This document shows, piece after piece, positions 8,631 through 16,872 of a stretch of 64,000 bases of DNA. Within the stretch, counting starts at the first letter, position 1. Each line of letters starts with the position of its first letter. The DNA comes from Variovorax boronicumulans (GTDB lineage: Bacteria > Pseudomonadota > Gammaproteobacteria > Burkholderiales > Burkholderiaceae_C). A model generated the notes under the pieces. It saw nothing but the letters and a program-made list of their open reading frames with translations. It did no database searches and was not told the DNA's origin. The DNA lies in assembly GCF_029892485.1 (NCBI RefSeq), contig NZ_JARXVG010000005.1, forward strand, positions 186,001 through 250,000, written 5' to 3'. The translations under genes were made by a program, and so were the position numbers.

Positions 8631-10775
8631 TTACTCGGATTTATTGAGGCTAGAGAAATCAGCACCGCGTTCGACCAGTTCGACCAGCAGCGGCGACGGC
8701 TTCCAGAAGATCGGGTCTTCCTTGGCGAACTCGCGGATGTCGGCCAGCACCTTGGGCAGGCCCACGGTGTCCGCGTACTTCATCGGACCGCCGCGGTGGC
8801 GCGGGAAGCCGTAGCCGTAGAGGAAGGTCACGTCCACGTCCAGCGGGCGCAGCGCGATGCGCTGGAGCACGACGTTGGCGCCCTCGTTGACCATCGCGGC
8901 CATGTAGCGGCGGATGATTTCCTCGTTCGTGAAGCTGCGCCGCACGATGCCCGCGCGCTCGCGCTCGGCGTCGATGATGGCGAGCACCGCCGGGTCGGGC
9001 GAGCCGGTGCGCGCGCCCTCGGGGTACAGGTAGTAGCCGCGCTGCGTCTTCTGGCCGAACCAGCCGCGCTCGCAGATGCGGTCGGCGATCTGCACGTAGC
9101 GCGCCTGCGGATCGCGCGTGGCGGCCTTGCGCTTGCGCGTGGCCCAGCCGATGTCGCCGCCCGCGAGGTCCGACACCTGGAAAGGGCCCATCGGGTAGCC
9201 GAACTCGCGCACGGCCTCGTCGATCTGGTAGGGCGAGGCGCCGTCTTCCATCATGTGGTCGGCCGCCTGGCGGTACACCGCGAGGATGCGGTTGCCGATG
9301 AAGCCGTCGCACACGCCGGCGCGCACCGGCACCTTCTTCAGTTTCTTGGCGAGCTCGAAGCCGGTGGCCACCACGTCGGCGCTCACCTTGGCGGCCACCA
9401 CGATCTCCAGCAGCTTCATGATGTTGGCCGGCGAGAAGAAGTGCAGGCCCACCACGTCCTGCGGGCGAGAGATGCTCGCCGCGATCTCGTCGATGTCCAG
9501 GTACGAGGTGTTGGTGGCGAGCACGGCGCCGGGCTTGCACACGCGGTCGAGTTCGGCGAACACGGCCTTCTTCACGCCCATTTCCTCGAACACGGCTTCG
9601 ACCACGATGTCGACCTGTGCGAGCGCGTCGTAGCTCGTGGAGCCCGAGAAGCGGGCCATGACGGCGGCCTTAGCTTCGGGCGTCATGCGTTCCTTCTTGA
9701 TGAGCCCGTCGTAGACCTTCTCAACGTGTGCGCGGCCGCGCGCGAGGCTGGGTTCGTCGCGCTCGATCATGGTCACGGGCAGGCCCGCGTCGAGCATCGC
9801 CACCGCGATGCCCGCGCCCATGGTGCCGCCGCCGACGATGCCGGCCGATTCGAGGTTGCGCGGGCTGGCGGACTTGGTCTCGGGCGCCTTGAGCACTTCA
9901 CGCTCGGCGAAGAAGGCGTGGATCAGGCCGGCGCGCTGCGGGCTGTCGATGCACTGCATGAAGAGCTTGCGCTCCAGCGCCATGCCTTCGTCGAAGGGCA
10001 GCGCGAGCGCGCCCTCGACGGCTTCGATGATCTTCATCGGCGAGAACAGGCCGCGGCTCTTCTTGGCGGTGTCGGCACGCGCGGCTTCGAGCGCGGCGCG
10101 GCTGGCTTCCTTGTCGGCGAGGCCGCCGGCTTCACGTGTGCGGCGCACCGGGGCCTTGGCGGCAATCAGTTCCTGCGCGTAGGCGAGGCCTTCGGCGCGC
10201 GCGTCGGCTTCGGTGCCGAGGCGGTCGACGAGGCCGAGCGAGAGCGCTTCCTTCGCGCCCGCATGGCGGCCGCTGAGCATCAGTTCGAGGGCAGGCTTCA
10301 CGCCGATGAGGCGCGGCGCGCGCTGCGTGCCGCCAGAGCCGGGCAAGAGGCCCAGCGCCACTTCAGGCAGGCCCAGGTTGGCTGTGGGCGAGGCGATGCG
10401 GTAGTGCGCCGACAGCGCCACTTCGAGCCCGCCGCCCAGGGCCGCGCCGTGGATGGCGGCGATCACCGGCTTCGAGCAGTTCTCGATCGCAAGGCACACC
10501 TCGGGCAGCGACGGCGGCTGCGGCGTCTTGCCGAACTCGCGGATGTCCGCGCCCGCGATGAAGTTGCGGCCCGCGCCGACGATCAGCACCGCCTTGGCCG
10601 CGCTGTCGGCCTCCGCCGCGCCGATGGCGGCCACGAGGCCGCGGCGCACATCCACGCCCAAGGCGTTGACGGGCGGGTTGTCGATGGCCACCACGAACAC
10701 GTCGCCTTGACGCTCGAAGGTGACGGGACCGGAAGACGTGGAGGGGCTGGGGGTGCTCGAAGCGGTGGTGGCCAT
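8631..10775 (-). CDS. Bifunctional enoyl-CoA hydratase / 3-hydroxyacyl-CoA dehydrogenase (FadJ/PimF-like)
   Basis: Trifunctional-type alpha protein of 714 residues. Domain order: an enoyl-CoA hydratase/isomerase domain (about residues 10-200, with [18 protein letters not shown] and [15 protein letters not shown]), an NAD-binding 3-hydroxyacyl-CoA dehydrogenase domain ([21 protein letters not shown], about 300-320), and two C-terminal dehydrogenase domains ([19 protein letters not shown]). It catalyses hydration and NAD-dependent oxidation in sequence. The start at 10775 is the only sensible one; the open frame continues upstream through the promoter region. It is the first gene of the operon, divergent from the LysR gene. 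Confidence 0.95.
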   Translation of the reverse strand: MATTASSTPSPSTSSGPVTFERQGDVFVVAIDNPPVNALGVDVRRGLVAAIGAAEADSAAKAVLIVGAGRNFIAGADIREFGKTPQPPSLPEVCLAIENCSKPVIAAIHGAALGGGLEVALSAHYRIASPTANLGLPEVALGLLPGSGGTQRAPRLIGVKPALELMLSGRHAGAKEALSLGLVDRLGTEADARAEGLAYAQELIAAKAPVRRTREAGGLADKEASRAALEAARADTAKKSRGLFSPMKIIEAVEGALALPFDEGMALERKLFMQCIDSPQRAGLIHAFFAEREVLKAPETKSASPRNLESAGIVGGGTMGAGIAVAMLDAGLPVTMIERDEPSLARGRAHVEKVYDGLIKKERMTPEAKAAVMARFSGSTSYDALAQVDIVVEAVFEEMGVKKAVFAELDRVCKPGAVLATNTSYLDIDEIAASISRPQDVVGLHFFSPANIMKLLEIVVAAKVSADVVATGFELAKKLKKVPVRAGVCDGFIGNRILAVYRQAADHMMEDGASPYQIDEAVREFGYPMGPFQVSDLAGGDIGWATRKRKAATRDPQARYVQIADRICERGWFGQKTQRGYYLYPEGARTGSPDPAVLAIIDAERERAGIVRRSFTNEEIIRRYMAAMVNEGANVVLQRIALRPLDVDVTFLYGYGFPRHRGGPMKYADTVGLPKVLADIREFAKEDPIFWKPSPLLVELVERGADFSSLNKSE

Positions 10776-10884
10776 GTGCTTGTCTCTTGCGTTGGCGGGC
10801 CCCGATGCCGTGTGCGAGATGCGCAAAGCAAGAGAGGTCCGAGGCTCTGGGGTGAACCCCGCATTCTTGGCCCGCACCGGCGCT

Positions 10885-10931
10885 TTGACAATTGCATAGA
10901 CGGTTGACAGACTGTCAAAGAATTTTTGACA
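10885..10931. promoter_or_regulatory. Divergent promoter region with LysR-type operator
   Basis: The space between the beta-oxidation operon (start 10775, leftward) and the LysR gene (start 10942, rightward) is unusually AT-rich for this genome. It holds TTGACA three times on the top strand (10885-10890, 10904-10909, 10926-10931). The middle one is half of the dyad TTGACAGACTGTCAA at 10904-10918, which also fits the T-N11-A rule for LysR-type binding sites. This is the probable site where the LysR protein controls itself and the operon. Confidence 0.55.
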
Positions 10932-10941
10932 CAATCGCCGC

Positions 10942-11862
10942 ATGGACCTGCAATCGCTCACCCTGCTGGTGGAAATCCTTGACGCCGGCAACCTGAGCGC
11001 CGCCGCACGCCGGCTCAAGATGAGCCGCGCCAACGTCAGCTACCACCTGAACCAGCTGGAGCGCTCGGTCGGCGCGCAGCTGGTGCGGCGCACCACCAGG
11101 CGCGCCGAGCCGACCGAAATCGGCCTGCGGCTCTACCAGCACGGCGTGGCCATCCAGACCGAACTGCTGGCCGCGCGCGAATCGGTCACCACGCTGGGCG
11201 AGGGCCTGCAGGGCCGCGTGCGGCTGAGCGTGCCCAGCGGCTACGGGCAGTTGGTGATGGCCGATTGGCTCATCGACTTCAAGCGGCAGTACCCCGGCAT
11301 CGTGCTGGACGTGGTGTTCGAAAACCGCATCGAGGATCTGCTGCGCGACGAAGTCGACATCGCGGTGCGCGTGATTCCCGAGCCGCCGCAGAACCTGGTG
11401 GCGCGCGACCTGGGACCGGTGCGCTACGTGGCCTGCGCTTCACGCGCCTATGCGGAAAAACATCCGCTGCCCGTGCAGCTCGACGAACTGCAGGGCGCGC
11501 CCGTGGTCACGGCCGCCGTCATCGGCCGGCAACTGCGCGTGTCGGCCTACCAGGGGGAAACGCGGCGCGAGGTGATCCTGGAGCCGACGCTGATTTCAGA
11601 AAACTTTTTGTTCCTGCGTCAGGCCGTTCTCGCCGGCCTGGGTATCGGCCTGGTGCCCGACTACGTGGTGCAGGAAGACGTGCGCAAGGGCGAGGTGCTG
11701 ACCACGCTGGACGACTGGCGCCTCTCCATCTTCGGCACGCAGATGTTCATGCTCTACATGCCGAACCGGCAGCACACGCGGGCGATCCGCACCTTCATCG
11801 ACTTCATCCTCGAGCGGGTGCGGGCGCCGGATGCGCAGCCGGCCGATCAGTCGCAGCGGTAG
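10942..11862 (+). CDS. LysR family transcriptional regulator
   Basis: DNA-binding regulator of 306 residues. The N-terminal winged helix-turn-helix (about residues 5-60) reads LSAAARRLKMSRANVSYHLN, followed by the linker helix and a periplasmic-binding-protein-like effector domain from about residue 90. It is divergent from the beta-oxidation operon and the shared intergenic region has a T-N11-A dyad, so it very likely activates that operon in response to the acid or its CoA ester. Its 3' end overlaps the convergent small lipoprotein gene by 16 bases. Confidence 0.93.
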   Translation: MDLQSLTLLVEILDAGNLSAAARRLKMSRANVSYHLNQLERSVGAQLVRRTTRRAEPTEIGLRLYQHGVAIQTELLAARESVTTLGEGLQGRVRLSVPSGYGQLVMADWLIDFKRQYPGIVLDVVFENRIEDLLRDEVDIAVRVIPEPPQNLVARDLGPVRYVACASRAYAEKHPLPVQLDELQGAPVVTAAVIGRQLRVSAYQGETRREVILEPTLISENFLFLRQAVLAGLGIGLVPDYVVQEDVRKGEVLTTLDDWRLSIFGTQMFMLYMPNRQHTRAIRTFIDFILERVRAPDAQPADQSQR

Positions 11863-12086
11863 ATCACTTCCCCGGCGGGGACTTGGGCGGCCGGCACCTC
11901 CGAGCCCTCGGCGCTCAGGAAGCGCATGGGTGCGCCGAAGTTGCGGCAGTAGTTTTCCGCATCCTGGGCGCTGGGCGACTTGAGCACGCCGTCGTTGAGA
12001 AAAGTGACCCGGGGCGCGGGCCGAGACACGCAGCCTGCGGCCAGTGCGGTGGCGACGAGAACAAGAGGAGCGGCGAAGCGGCGCAT
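11847..12086 (-). CDS. Small lipoprotein of unknown function
   Basis: Short protein of 79 residues with a lipoprotein signal: positively charged start, hydrophobic stretch APLVLVATALAAGC, lipobox cysteine at about residue 19. The mature part is about 60 residues with two more cysteines (ENYCRNFG and the C-terminal YRCD), which could form a disulfide in the periplasm. No domain is recognised. The start at 12086 was chosen because it directly precedes the signal sequence; no strong ribosome binding site is seen. It overlaps the LysR gene end to end by 16 bases. Confidence 0.7.
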   Translation of the reverse strand: MRRFAAPLVLVATALAAGCVSRPAPRVTFLNDGVLKSPSAQDAENYCRNFGAPMRFLSAEGSEVPAAQVPAGEVIYRCD

Positions 12087-12136
12087 CGGAAACGCGCATC
12101 GCTGCGCACCGTGGTGAAGAAAAGGAGTTCGCGACT

Positions 12137-12706
12137 TTAGCGGCTGTAGAGCCCCACCACGCTCTGCCCGCCCAGCGCATGGCCCTTGAGCGCCGCAAGC
12201 AGCGCATCGCGCGTAAGCCCGGCCGGCAGCGCGCCCGGTGCCAGGTCGGATGCGACCACGGTCAGCACGTAGTGATGCGGATGGTCGCCCACCGGCGGGC
12301 ACATGCCGCGGTAGGCCGTGGCGCCCGCCACGTTCGTGCCCACGGTGAAGCCGCCTGTCTCGTTCGCCTTGAGCTGGCCGCGTTCGGCCGGGATGTTGTA
12401 GGCCACCCAGTGCGAGACGCCCAGGCCCAGCGCGCCGTCCGGGTCCGACAGCAGCACGGCGACCGATTTCGCCTTGGCGGGCAATTGCGCCCACGCCACC
12501 GGCATCGAGACGTTCTTGCCGCCGCAGTCGCCCACGCCCGCATGCTCGGCCGGGATGACGGTGTTGTCGGCGAAGGCGGTCGAGGTGACCTTCATGCCGG
12601 TGGGCGTCTTGCCACCGGTGGCGGGGGTCATGGCGCCGCAGCCGGCGAGCAGGGCTGCGAAGGCGATGGTCGAGATCGAAAGGGTGCCGGGGCGAAGTGT
12701 GTTCAT
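12137..12706 (-). CDS. YbhB/YbcL family (PEBP-like) lipoprotein
   Basis: Raf-kinase-inhibitor-like/phosphatidylethanolamine-binding fold protein of 189 residues. It has a lipoprotein signal (FAALLAGCGAM, lipobox cysteine near residue 21). The conserved pieces of the family follow: LLSDPDGALGLGVSHWVAYNIP (ligand pocket) and the later YRGMCPPVGDHPHHYVLTVVA. E. coli YbhB and YbcL have this fold; their role is not settled. The start at 12706 puts the signal peptide at the N-terminus. It lies 25 bp downstream of the Rieske protein gene on the same strand, so the two may be cotranscribed. Confidence 0.88.
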   Translation of the reverse strand: MNTLRPGTLSISTIAFAALLAGCGAMTPATGGKTPTGMKVTSTAFADNTVIPAEHAGVGDCGGKNVSMPVAWAQLPAKAKSVAVLLSDPDGALGLGVSHWVAYNIPAERGQLKANETGGFTVGTNVAGATAYRGMCPPVGDHPHHYVLTVVASDLAPGALPAGLTRDALLAALKGHALGGQSVVGLYSR

Positions 12707-12731
12707 GCGTTTCCTGGGTGGGTTGGGGTGG

Positions 12732-13085
12732 TCAATCGGTGAGCCAGACGCTGCCGTCCGCATCCTCGCGCAGCGCCAGCGCTGTCAGCCGCGCGCCGCG
12801 GCAGGGGCCGCCCACGCACTTGCCCGTGTCCGGCTCGAAGATCGCGCCGTGCCGGGCGCACATCAGGAAGCGGCCCGAGCTTTCGAGCACCTCTCCCTCG
12901 AAATCGAGCGGGCCGCCCGCGTGCGGGCACTGGTTGAGGTAGCCGTGGACCTTGCCGTGCCAGCGTACGGCGAAGGCCGGCGTGCCGTCGGGCGTGTTGA
13001 ACGTGGCGGCCAGGCCGCCCTCGGCGAGGCTGGTGGAAATCAGGCGGTGGTCTGCGGTGCCGCGCAAGAAAGAGGGGGACGTCAT
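12732..13085 (-). CDS. Rieske [2Fe-2S] ferredoxin-like protein
   Basis: Single-domain Rieske protein of 117 residues. Cluster ligands are visible as NQCPHAGGPLDF (C-x-H) and LMCARHGAIFEP (C-x2-H), separated by the usual spacing. It resembles the small soluble Rieske proteins that pass electrons to oxygenases or act alone; no oxygenase gene is adjacent. It is divergent from the SOS-controlled DNA-repair operon, with which it shares a 125-bp intergenic region. Confidence 0.9.
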   Translation of the reverse strand: MTSPSFLRGTADHRLISTSLAEGGLAATFNTPDGTPAFAVRWHGKVHGYLNQCPHAGGPLDFEGEVLESSGRFLMCARHGAIFEPDTGKCVGGPCRGARLTALALREDADGSVWLTD

Positions 13086-13170
13086 CTGCGGGCGAGCGTA
13101 GCCCAGGGATCAGCCGCTGGGCAATTCGCCGCGGCAAGCTCGCGGCTTTCTCCGACAAGGGCTTCTTCGA

Positions 13171-13190
13171 AACTGTATATTCATACAGTA
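13171..13190. promoter_or_regulatory. LexA (SOS) box
   Basis: The sequence AACTGTATATTCATACAGTA contains CTGT at 13173-13176 and ACAG at 13185-13188 with exactly eight bases between, and an AT-rich centre. This is a full match to the CTGT-N8-ACAG operator of LexA in beta- and gammaproteobacteria. It ends 20 bases before the GTG start of the radical-SAM gene, so repressor bound here would cover the promoter or early transcript. The divergent Rieske gene starts 86 bp away and is less likely to be controlled. Confidence 0.85.
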
Positions 13191-13210
13191 TTTTCAACTC
13201 GAAGGCGCCC

Positions 13211-14464
13211 GTGGACCTCCAGCGCAAACTCGCCATCCTTGCGGACGCCGCCAAGTACGACGCTTCCTGCGCGTCCAGCGGCTCGCAAAAGCGCGACTCG
13301 CTCGGCGGACGCGGCATCGGCTCGACCGAGGACGCCGGCATCTGCCACAGCTACGCGCCCGATGGCCGCTGCATCTCGCTCCTGAAGGTGCTGCTCACCA
13401 ACCACTGCCAGTACGACTGCCTCTACTGCGTGAACCGCGCATCGAGCAACGTGCCGCGCGCGCGTTTCCGCGTCGAAGAGGTGGTGCAGCTCACGCTCGA
13501 CTTCTACCGCCGCAACTGCATCGAGGGCCTGTTCCTCTCCAGCGGCATCATCAAGTCGCCCGACCACACGATGGAGCAGGTGATCGAGGTGGCGCGCCAG
13601 CTGCGCGAAGACCACGACTTTCGCGGCTACATCCACCTCAAGACCATTCCGGACGCCAGCGACGAACTCATCGCGCGCGCCGGCCGTTATGCCGACCGGC
13701 TCAGCATCAACGTCGAGATGCCCACCACCGAAGGCCTGCAGGCGCTCGCGCCCGAGAAGGACGAAAGCGCGATCCGGCGGTCGATGGCGCGGTTGCGGTT
13801 GCGCATCGACGACACGCGCGAAGAAGCGCGCCGCGTGGTGCCGATCCGCGCGCTGCCCGGCGCCGCGCCCACCGCCGCCAAGCCGCCGCCTTTCGCGCCC
13901 GCGGGGCAGAGCACGCAGATGATCGTGGGCGCGGATGCCACAGACGACCGCCGCATCCTCGCCTCCAGCGCCACGCTCTACGGTGCCTACAAGCTCAAGC
14001 GCGTCTATTACTCGGCCTTCAGCCCCATCCCCGATGCGGCCCGCGCGCTGCCGCTGGTCGCGCCGCCGCTGATGCGCGAGCACCGGCTCTACCAGGCCGA
14101 CTGGCTCATGCGCTTCTACGGCTTCGAGCACCAGGAAATCGTGGCCGCGCCCGACGGCCTGCTGCGGCTCGATGTGGATCCCAAGCTCGCCTGGGCTCTC
14201 GCGCATGCCGAGCGCTTTCCGGTCGACCTGAATCGGGCGCCGCGCGAGATGCTGTTGCGCGTGCCGGGCCTGGGCGTGAAGGCGGTCGAGCGGCTGCTGC
14301 AGGCGCGGCGCGTGCGCCGGGTGCGCGCCGACGACCTGCGGCGGCTGCATGTGCCGGCGCGCAAGGTGCTGCCGTTCGTGGTGGCCGACGGGCACCGGCC
14401 GGCGGCGGGTGCCATGGCTTCGGCGGCGCCCACCGCCCAACCCACGCAAGCGGCGTTGTTCTGA
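13211..14464 (+). CDS. Putative DNA modification/repair radical SAM protein
   Basis: Radical S-adenosylmethionine enzyme of 417 residues. The [4Fe-4S] ligands are C66, C70 and C73 in NHCQYDCLYC. Downstream are the strand SINVEMPT and, near residues 330-360, a helix-hairpin-helix-like segment (NRAPREMLLRVPGLGVKAVERLL) typical of DNA-binding proteins. The sequence fits the family described as putative DNA modification/repair radical SAM protein (TIGR03916). The start is GTG at 13211 with GAAGG six bases upstream. It lies directly behind a LexA box and 11 bp before a UdgX-fusion gene, the partner it usually has. The chemical reaction is unknown. Confidence 0.92.
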   Translation: MDLQRKLAILADAAKYDASCASSGSQKRDSLGGRGIGSTEDAGICHSYAPDGRCISLLKVLLTNHCQYDCLYCVNRASSNVPRARFRVEEVVQLTLDFYRRNCIEGLFLSSGIIKSPDHTMEQVIEVARQLREDHDFRGYIHLKTIPDASDELIARAGRYADRLSINVEMPTTEGLQALAPEKDESAIRRSMARLRLRIDDTREEARRVVPIRALPGAAPTAAKPPPFAPAGQSTQMIVGADATDDRRILASSATLYGAYKLKRVYYSAFSPIPDAARALPLVAPPLMREHRLYQADWLMRFYGFEHQEIVAAPDGLLRLDVDPKLAWALAHAERFPVDLNRAPREMLLRVPGLGVKAVERLLQARRVRRVRADDLRRLHVPARKVLPFVVADGHRPAAGAMASAAPTAQPTQAALF

Positions 14465-14475
14465 GCGGGCCCGCG

Positions 14476-15936
14476 ATGCACGTGCGGCTCGATGACCCGA
14501 TCGATCTGGACGCCTTTCGCCGCCACGCGCGGCAGTTGCTCGCGACGGGCGTGCCGCCGGATCGCGTCGAGTGGAACGGCGAACAGGCCGGCGACGGCCC
14601 GGCCGATCTCTTCGGCGCGCCGCACGACGTGGCGCCGCCCGCAATGCCCGCTGCCGGCGCGCGGCATGCCGTGCCCGCGTCCTTCGTCGCGCTGTGCGGC
14701 GACGTGATCCTGCACCGTGCCCCGCAGCGTTTCGCGCTCATGTACCGCCTGCTCTGGCGCCTCGCGCACGAGCCCGCGCTGCGGCACGACCCGCTGGACG
14801 CCGACATGATGCAGGCCCAGCTGATGGCCAAGGCCGTGCACCGCGACATCCACAAGATGCGCGCCTTCGTGCGCTTCACCCGCGTGGCGGGCGACGACGG
14901 GCTGGAGCGCCATGTCGCGTGGTTCGAGCCCGACCACCACATCGTCGAGGCCAACGCGCCGTTCTTCGCGCGCCGTTTCGCGCAGATGCGCTGGGCCATC
15001 CTCACGCCCGAGCGGTGCGTCGAATGGAACGGCGAAGCACTGGCCTTCCGCGAAGGCGCCGATCGCCGCGAGAAGCCGCCGCCCGATGCGGGCGAGCAGC
15101 TCTGGCTCACCTACTACGAACACATCTTCAACCCGGCGCGCCTGAAGGTCGCGATGATGCGGCGCGAGATGCCGCGCCGCTATTGGCACAACCTGCCCGA
15201 GGCCGCGCTGATCCAGCCGCTCACGGACGCGGCGGAGGCGCGCAGCCAGTCGATGATCGATGCGCCGCCCACCGAGGCACGGCGCATCCGCGCGCCCATT
15301 GCACTGCATGTGCGGCCGGCCGATGGCGTGGCCCCCGCTGACCTGGCCGAGCTGCGCGCGGCAACGCATGCCTGCCGCGATTGCCCCATCGGCGCGCTCG
15401 CCACCCAGGCCGTCTGCGGCGAAGGGCCGCTTGCGCCGCAGCACATGCTCGTCGGCGAGCAACCCGGCGACCAGGAGGACCTGACCGGCCGCCCCTTCGT
15501 CGGGCCGGCCGGCCAGTTGCTCGACCGTGCGATGGCGCAACTGGGTTGGGCGCGCGACAGCGTGTACCTGGCCAACGCCGTCAAGCATTTCAAGTACGAA
15601 CTGCGCGGCAAGCGGCGCATCCACAAGACCGCGGCGCAGCGCGAGGCGCTGGCCTGCGCGCACTGGCTGGAGAGCGAGATTTCGCTGGTCCGACCGCAGG
15701 GGCTGGTGGCGCTGGGCGCAACGGCTGCGCGCGCGTTGCTCGGGCGGCCGGTGGCGGTGCAGGCCGAGCGCGGCGAATGGCTGCATGAACGCGCCGATGG
15801 CAAGCCGGTGTTCGTGACCCTGCATCCGTCCGCGCTGCTGCGGCTTGCAGACGGCGAGCGCGCCGCAGCCTACGCCCAATGGCTGGGCGACCTCGAGCGT
15901 GCGCGCGGCACGGTTTCTGCTGCAATCGCGGCATGA
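14476..15936 (+). CDS. udgX: UdgX family uracil-DNA-binding protein fused to an N-terminal DNA-metabolism domain
   Basis: Two-part protein of 486 residues. The N-terminal half (about 1-255) matches the probable DNA metabolism domain found next to this radical-SAM family (TIGR03915/DUF4130): LMYRLLWR, MRAFVRF, HHIVEANAPFFARRF, YYEHIFNPAR. The C-terminal half is a family-4-like uracil-DNA glycosylase of the UdgX type. It has Fe-S cysteines in HACRDCPIG, motif A GEQPGDQED, the R-loop KRRIHK with H383, and TLHPSALLR. In mycobacterial UdgX the equivalent histidine stays covalently bound to the abasic site. The gene follows the radical-SAM gene by 11 bp and shares its SOS box, so it is expected to act in the damage response. 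Confidence 0.92.
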   Translation: MHVRLDDPIDLDAFRRHARQLLATGVPPDRVEWNGEQAGDGPADLFGAPHDVAPPAMPAAGARHAVPASFVALCGDVILHRAPQRFALMYRLLWRLAHEPALRHDPLDADMMQAQLMAKAVHRDIHKMRAFVRFTRVAGDDGLERHVAWFEPDHHIVEANAPFFARRFAQMRWAILTPERCVEWNGEALAFREGADRREKPPPDAGEQLWLTYYEHIFNPARLKVAMMRREMPRRYWHNLPEAALIQPLTDAAEARSQSMIDAPPTEARRIRAPIALHVRPADGVAPADLAELRAATHACRDCPIGALATQAVCGEGPLAPQHMLVGEQPGDQEDLTGRPFVGPAGQLLDRAMAQLGWARDSVYLANAVKHFKYELRGKRRIHKTAAQREALACAHWLESEISLVRPQGLVALGATAARALLGRPVAVQAERGEWLHERADGKPVFVTLHPSALLRLADGERAAAYAQWLGDLERARGTVSAAIAA

Positions 15937-16448
15937 ATGCCGAATCGCCCCTTGCCGCGCCGCTCGTTGCGCAACCGCTGACAACCACGGCCTTCGCGCC
16001 TTTCGGCAAGGTGATCGAGGCGCCTGCCGGCGAGGGCCGACCGATCAACGGCGGCAACGCGCGGCGCTTCGACCTCGTCGGCGATCTGCAGCTCGACGCC
16101 GACGGCGGCCGGCCGATGCTCGCGCTGTTCCGCGCGCAGGCGCGAAGCTTTCCGCACGAGGTGTCGGAGATGGAGCGGCATGCGCTGGGCAGCCAGACCT
16201 TCGTGCCCTTGGGCGAGCGCCGTTTCGTGATCGTGGTGGCGCGCGCGGGCGACGCGCCTGCGTCGGCCGATGATCTCGCGGCCTTCATCACCAATGGCCA
16301 TCAAGGCGTGGTGCTCGCACCCGGCACCTGGCATCACGCGCTGCTGGCGGTCGATGCGGGCGACTTCGTGGTGATCGAGCGGGCTGCGGGCACTGTCGAT
16401 TGCGACGTCTGCACGTTGCGGACGCCGGCCCGCGTCGCGCCGGCCTAG
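15933..16448 (+). CDS. allA: Ureidoglycolate lyase (AllA-type)
   Basis: Cleaves ureidoglycolate to glyoxylate and urea in purine/allantoin breakdown. The protein is 171 residues (E. coli AllA is 160). It shows the family features: TTTAFAPFGKVIE at the N-terminus, INGGNARRFD, the central ERHALGSQTFVPLG, and GVVLAPGTWHHALLAV with the histidines of the cupin-like barrel. The ATG at 15933 overlaps the stop of the UdgX gene (ATGA), giving translational coupling to a DNA-repair operon. That is an odd neighbour and may be incidental. No other allantoin genes are close, though an amidase and ABC transporter lie just beyond. Confidence 0.85.
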   Translation: MNAESPLAAPLVAQPLTTTAFAPFGKVIEAPAGEGRPINGGNARRFDLVGDLQLDADGGRPMLALFRAQARSFPHEVSEMERHALGSQTFVPLGERRFVIVVARAGDAPASADDLAAFITNGHQGVVLAPGTWHHALLAVDAGDFVVIERAAGTVDCDVCTLRTPARVAPA

Positions 16449-16825
16449 ACCGGACGCAATTGCTCCGCGAGCGAGCGCGTCTTCTCGGTGACCGTGCTCC
16501 CGGTGTGCAGCGTGGTCTTGCGCTCGATGAGCATCAGATGGCATTCCTCGTCGGCAACGGGGTTGTGCCGCACGCCCTTGGGCACCACGAACATCTCGCC
16601 TTCGCCGAGTTCGACCGGCCCCGCTTCCATCTCGATGCGCAGACGCCCCTTGAGCACCATGAACAGCTCGTCCTCGTCGTCATGGCTGTGCCAGGCGAGC
16701 GAGCCGTGGACCTTGGCGACCTTGATGTAGGCGTCATCGACTTCGGCGACGACGCGCGGCGACCAGAACTCGGTGAGCGAGGCGGCGATTTCCTTCGGGG
16801 TGGTGACTTGGCTGTCGTTCGACAT
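16445..16825 (-). CDS. Cupin-domain protein
   Basis: Small single-domain cupin of 126 residues. Motif 1 is WHSHDDEDELFMVLKGRL and motif 2 is FVVPKGVRHNPVA, so the metal ligands (two histidines, a glutamate and a third histidine) are all present. Proteins of this kind bind a metal and may be small enzymes or sensors. The function is not predictable. It converges on the allA gene with a four-base overlap. Confidence 0.88.
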   Translation of the reverse strand: MSNDSQVTTPKEIAASLTEFWSPRVVAEVDDAYIKVAKVHGSLAWHSHDDEDELFMVLKGRLRIEMEAGPVELGEGEMFVVPKGVRHNPVADEECHLMLIERKTTLHTGSTVTEKTRSLAEQLRPV

Positions 16826-16872
16826 GGGACTCCTGCACGGAACGTGGGAGGCGCAGCCTACCCCAGCCTGCG

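Noticed and set aside
8796..10907. Rightward open frame of 703 codons
   Set aside because: It lies opposite the bifunctional hydratase/dehydrogenase, whose domains are fully convincing. The frame has the repetitive His/Arg/Ala composition of an antisense shadow.
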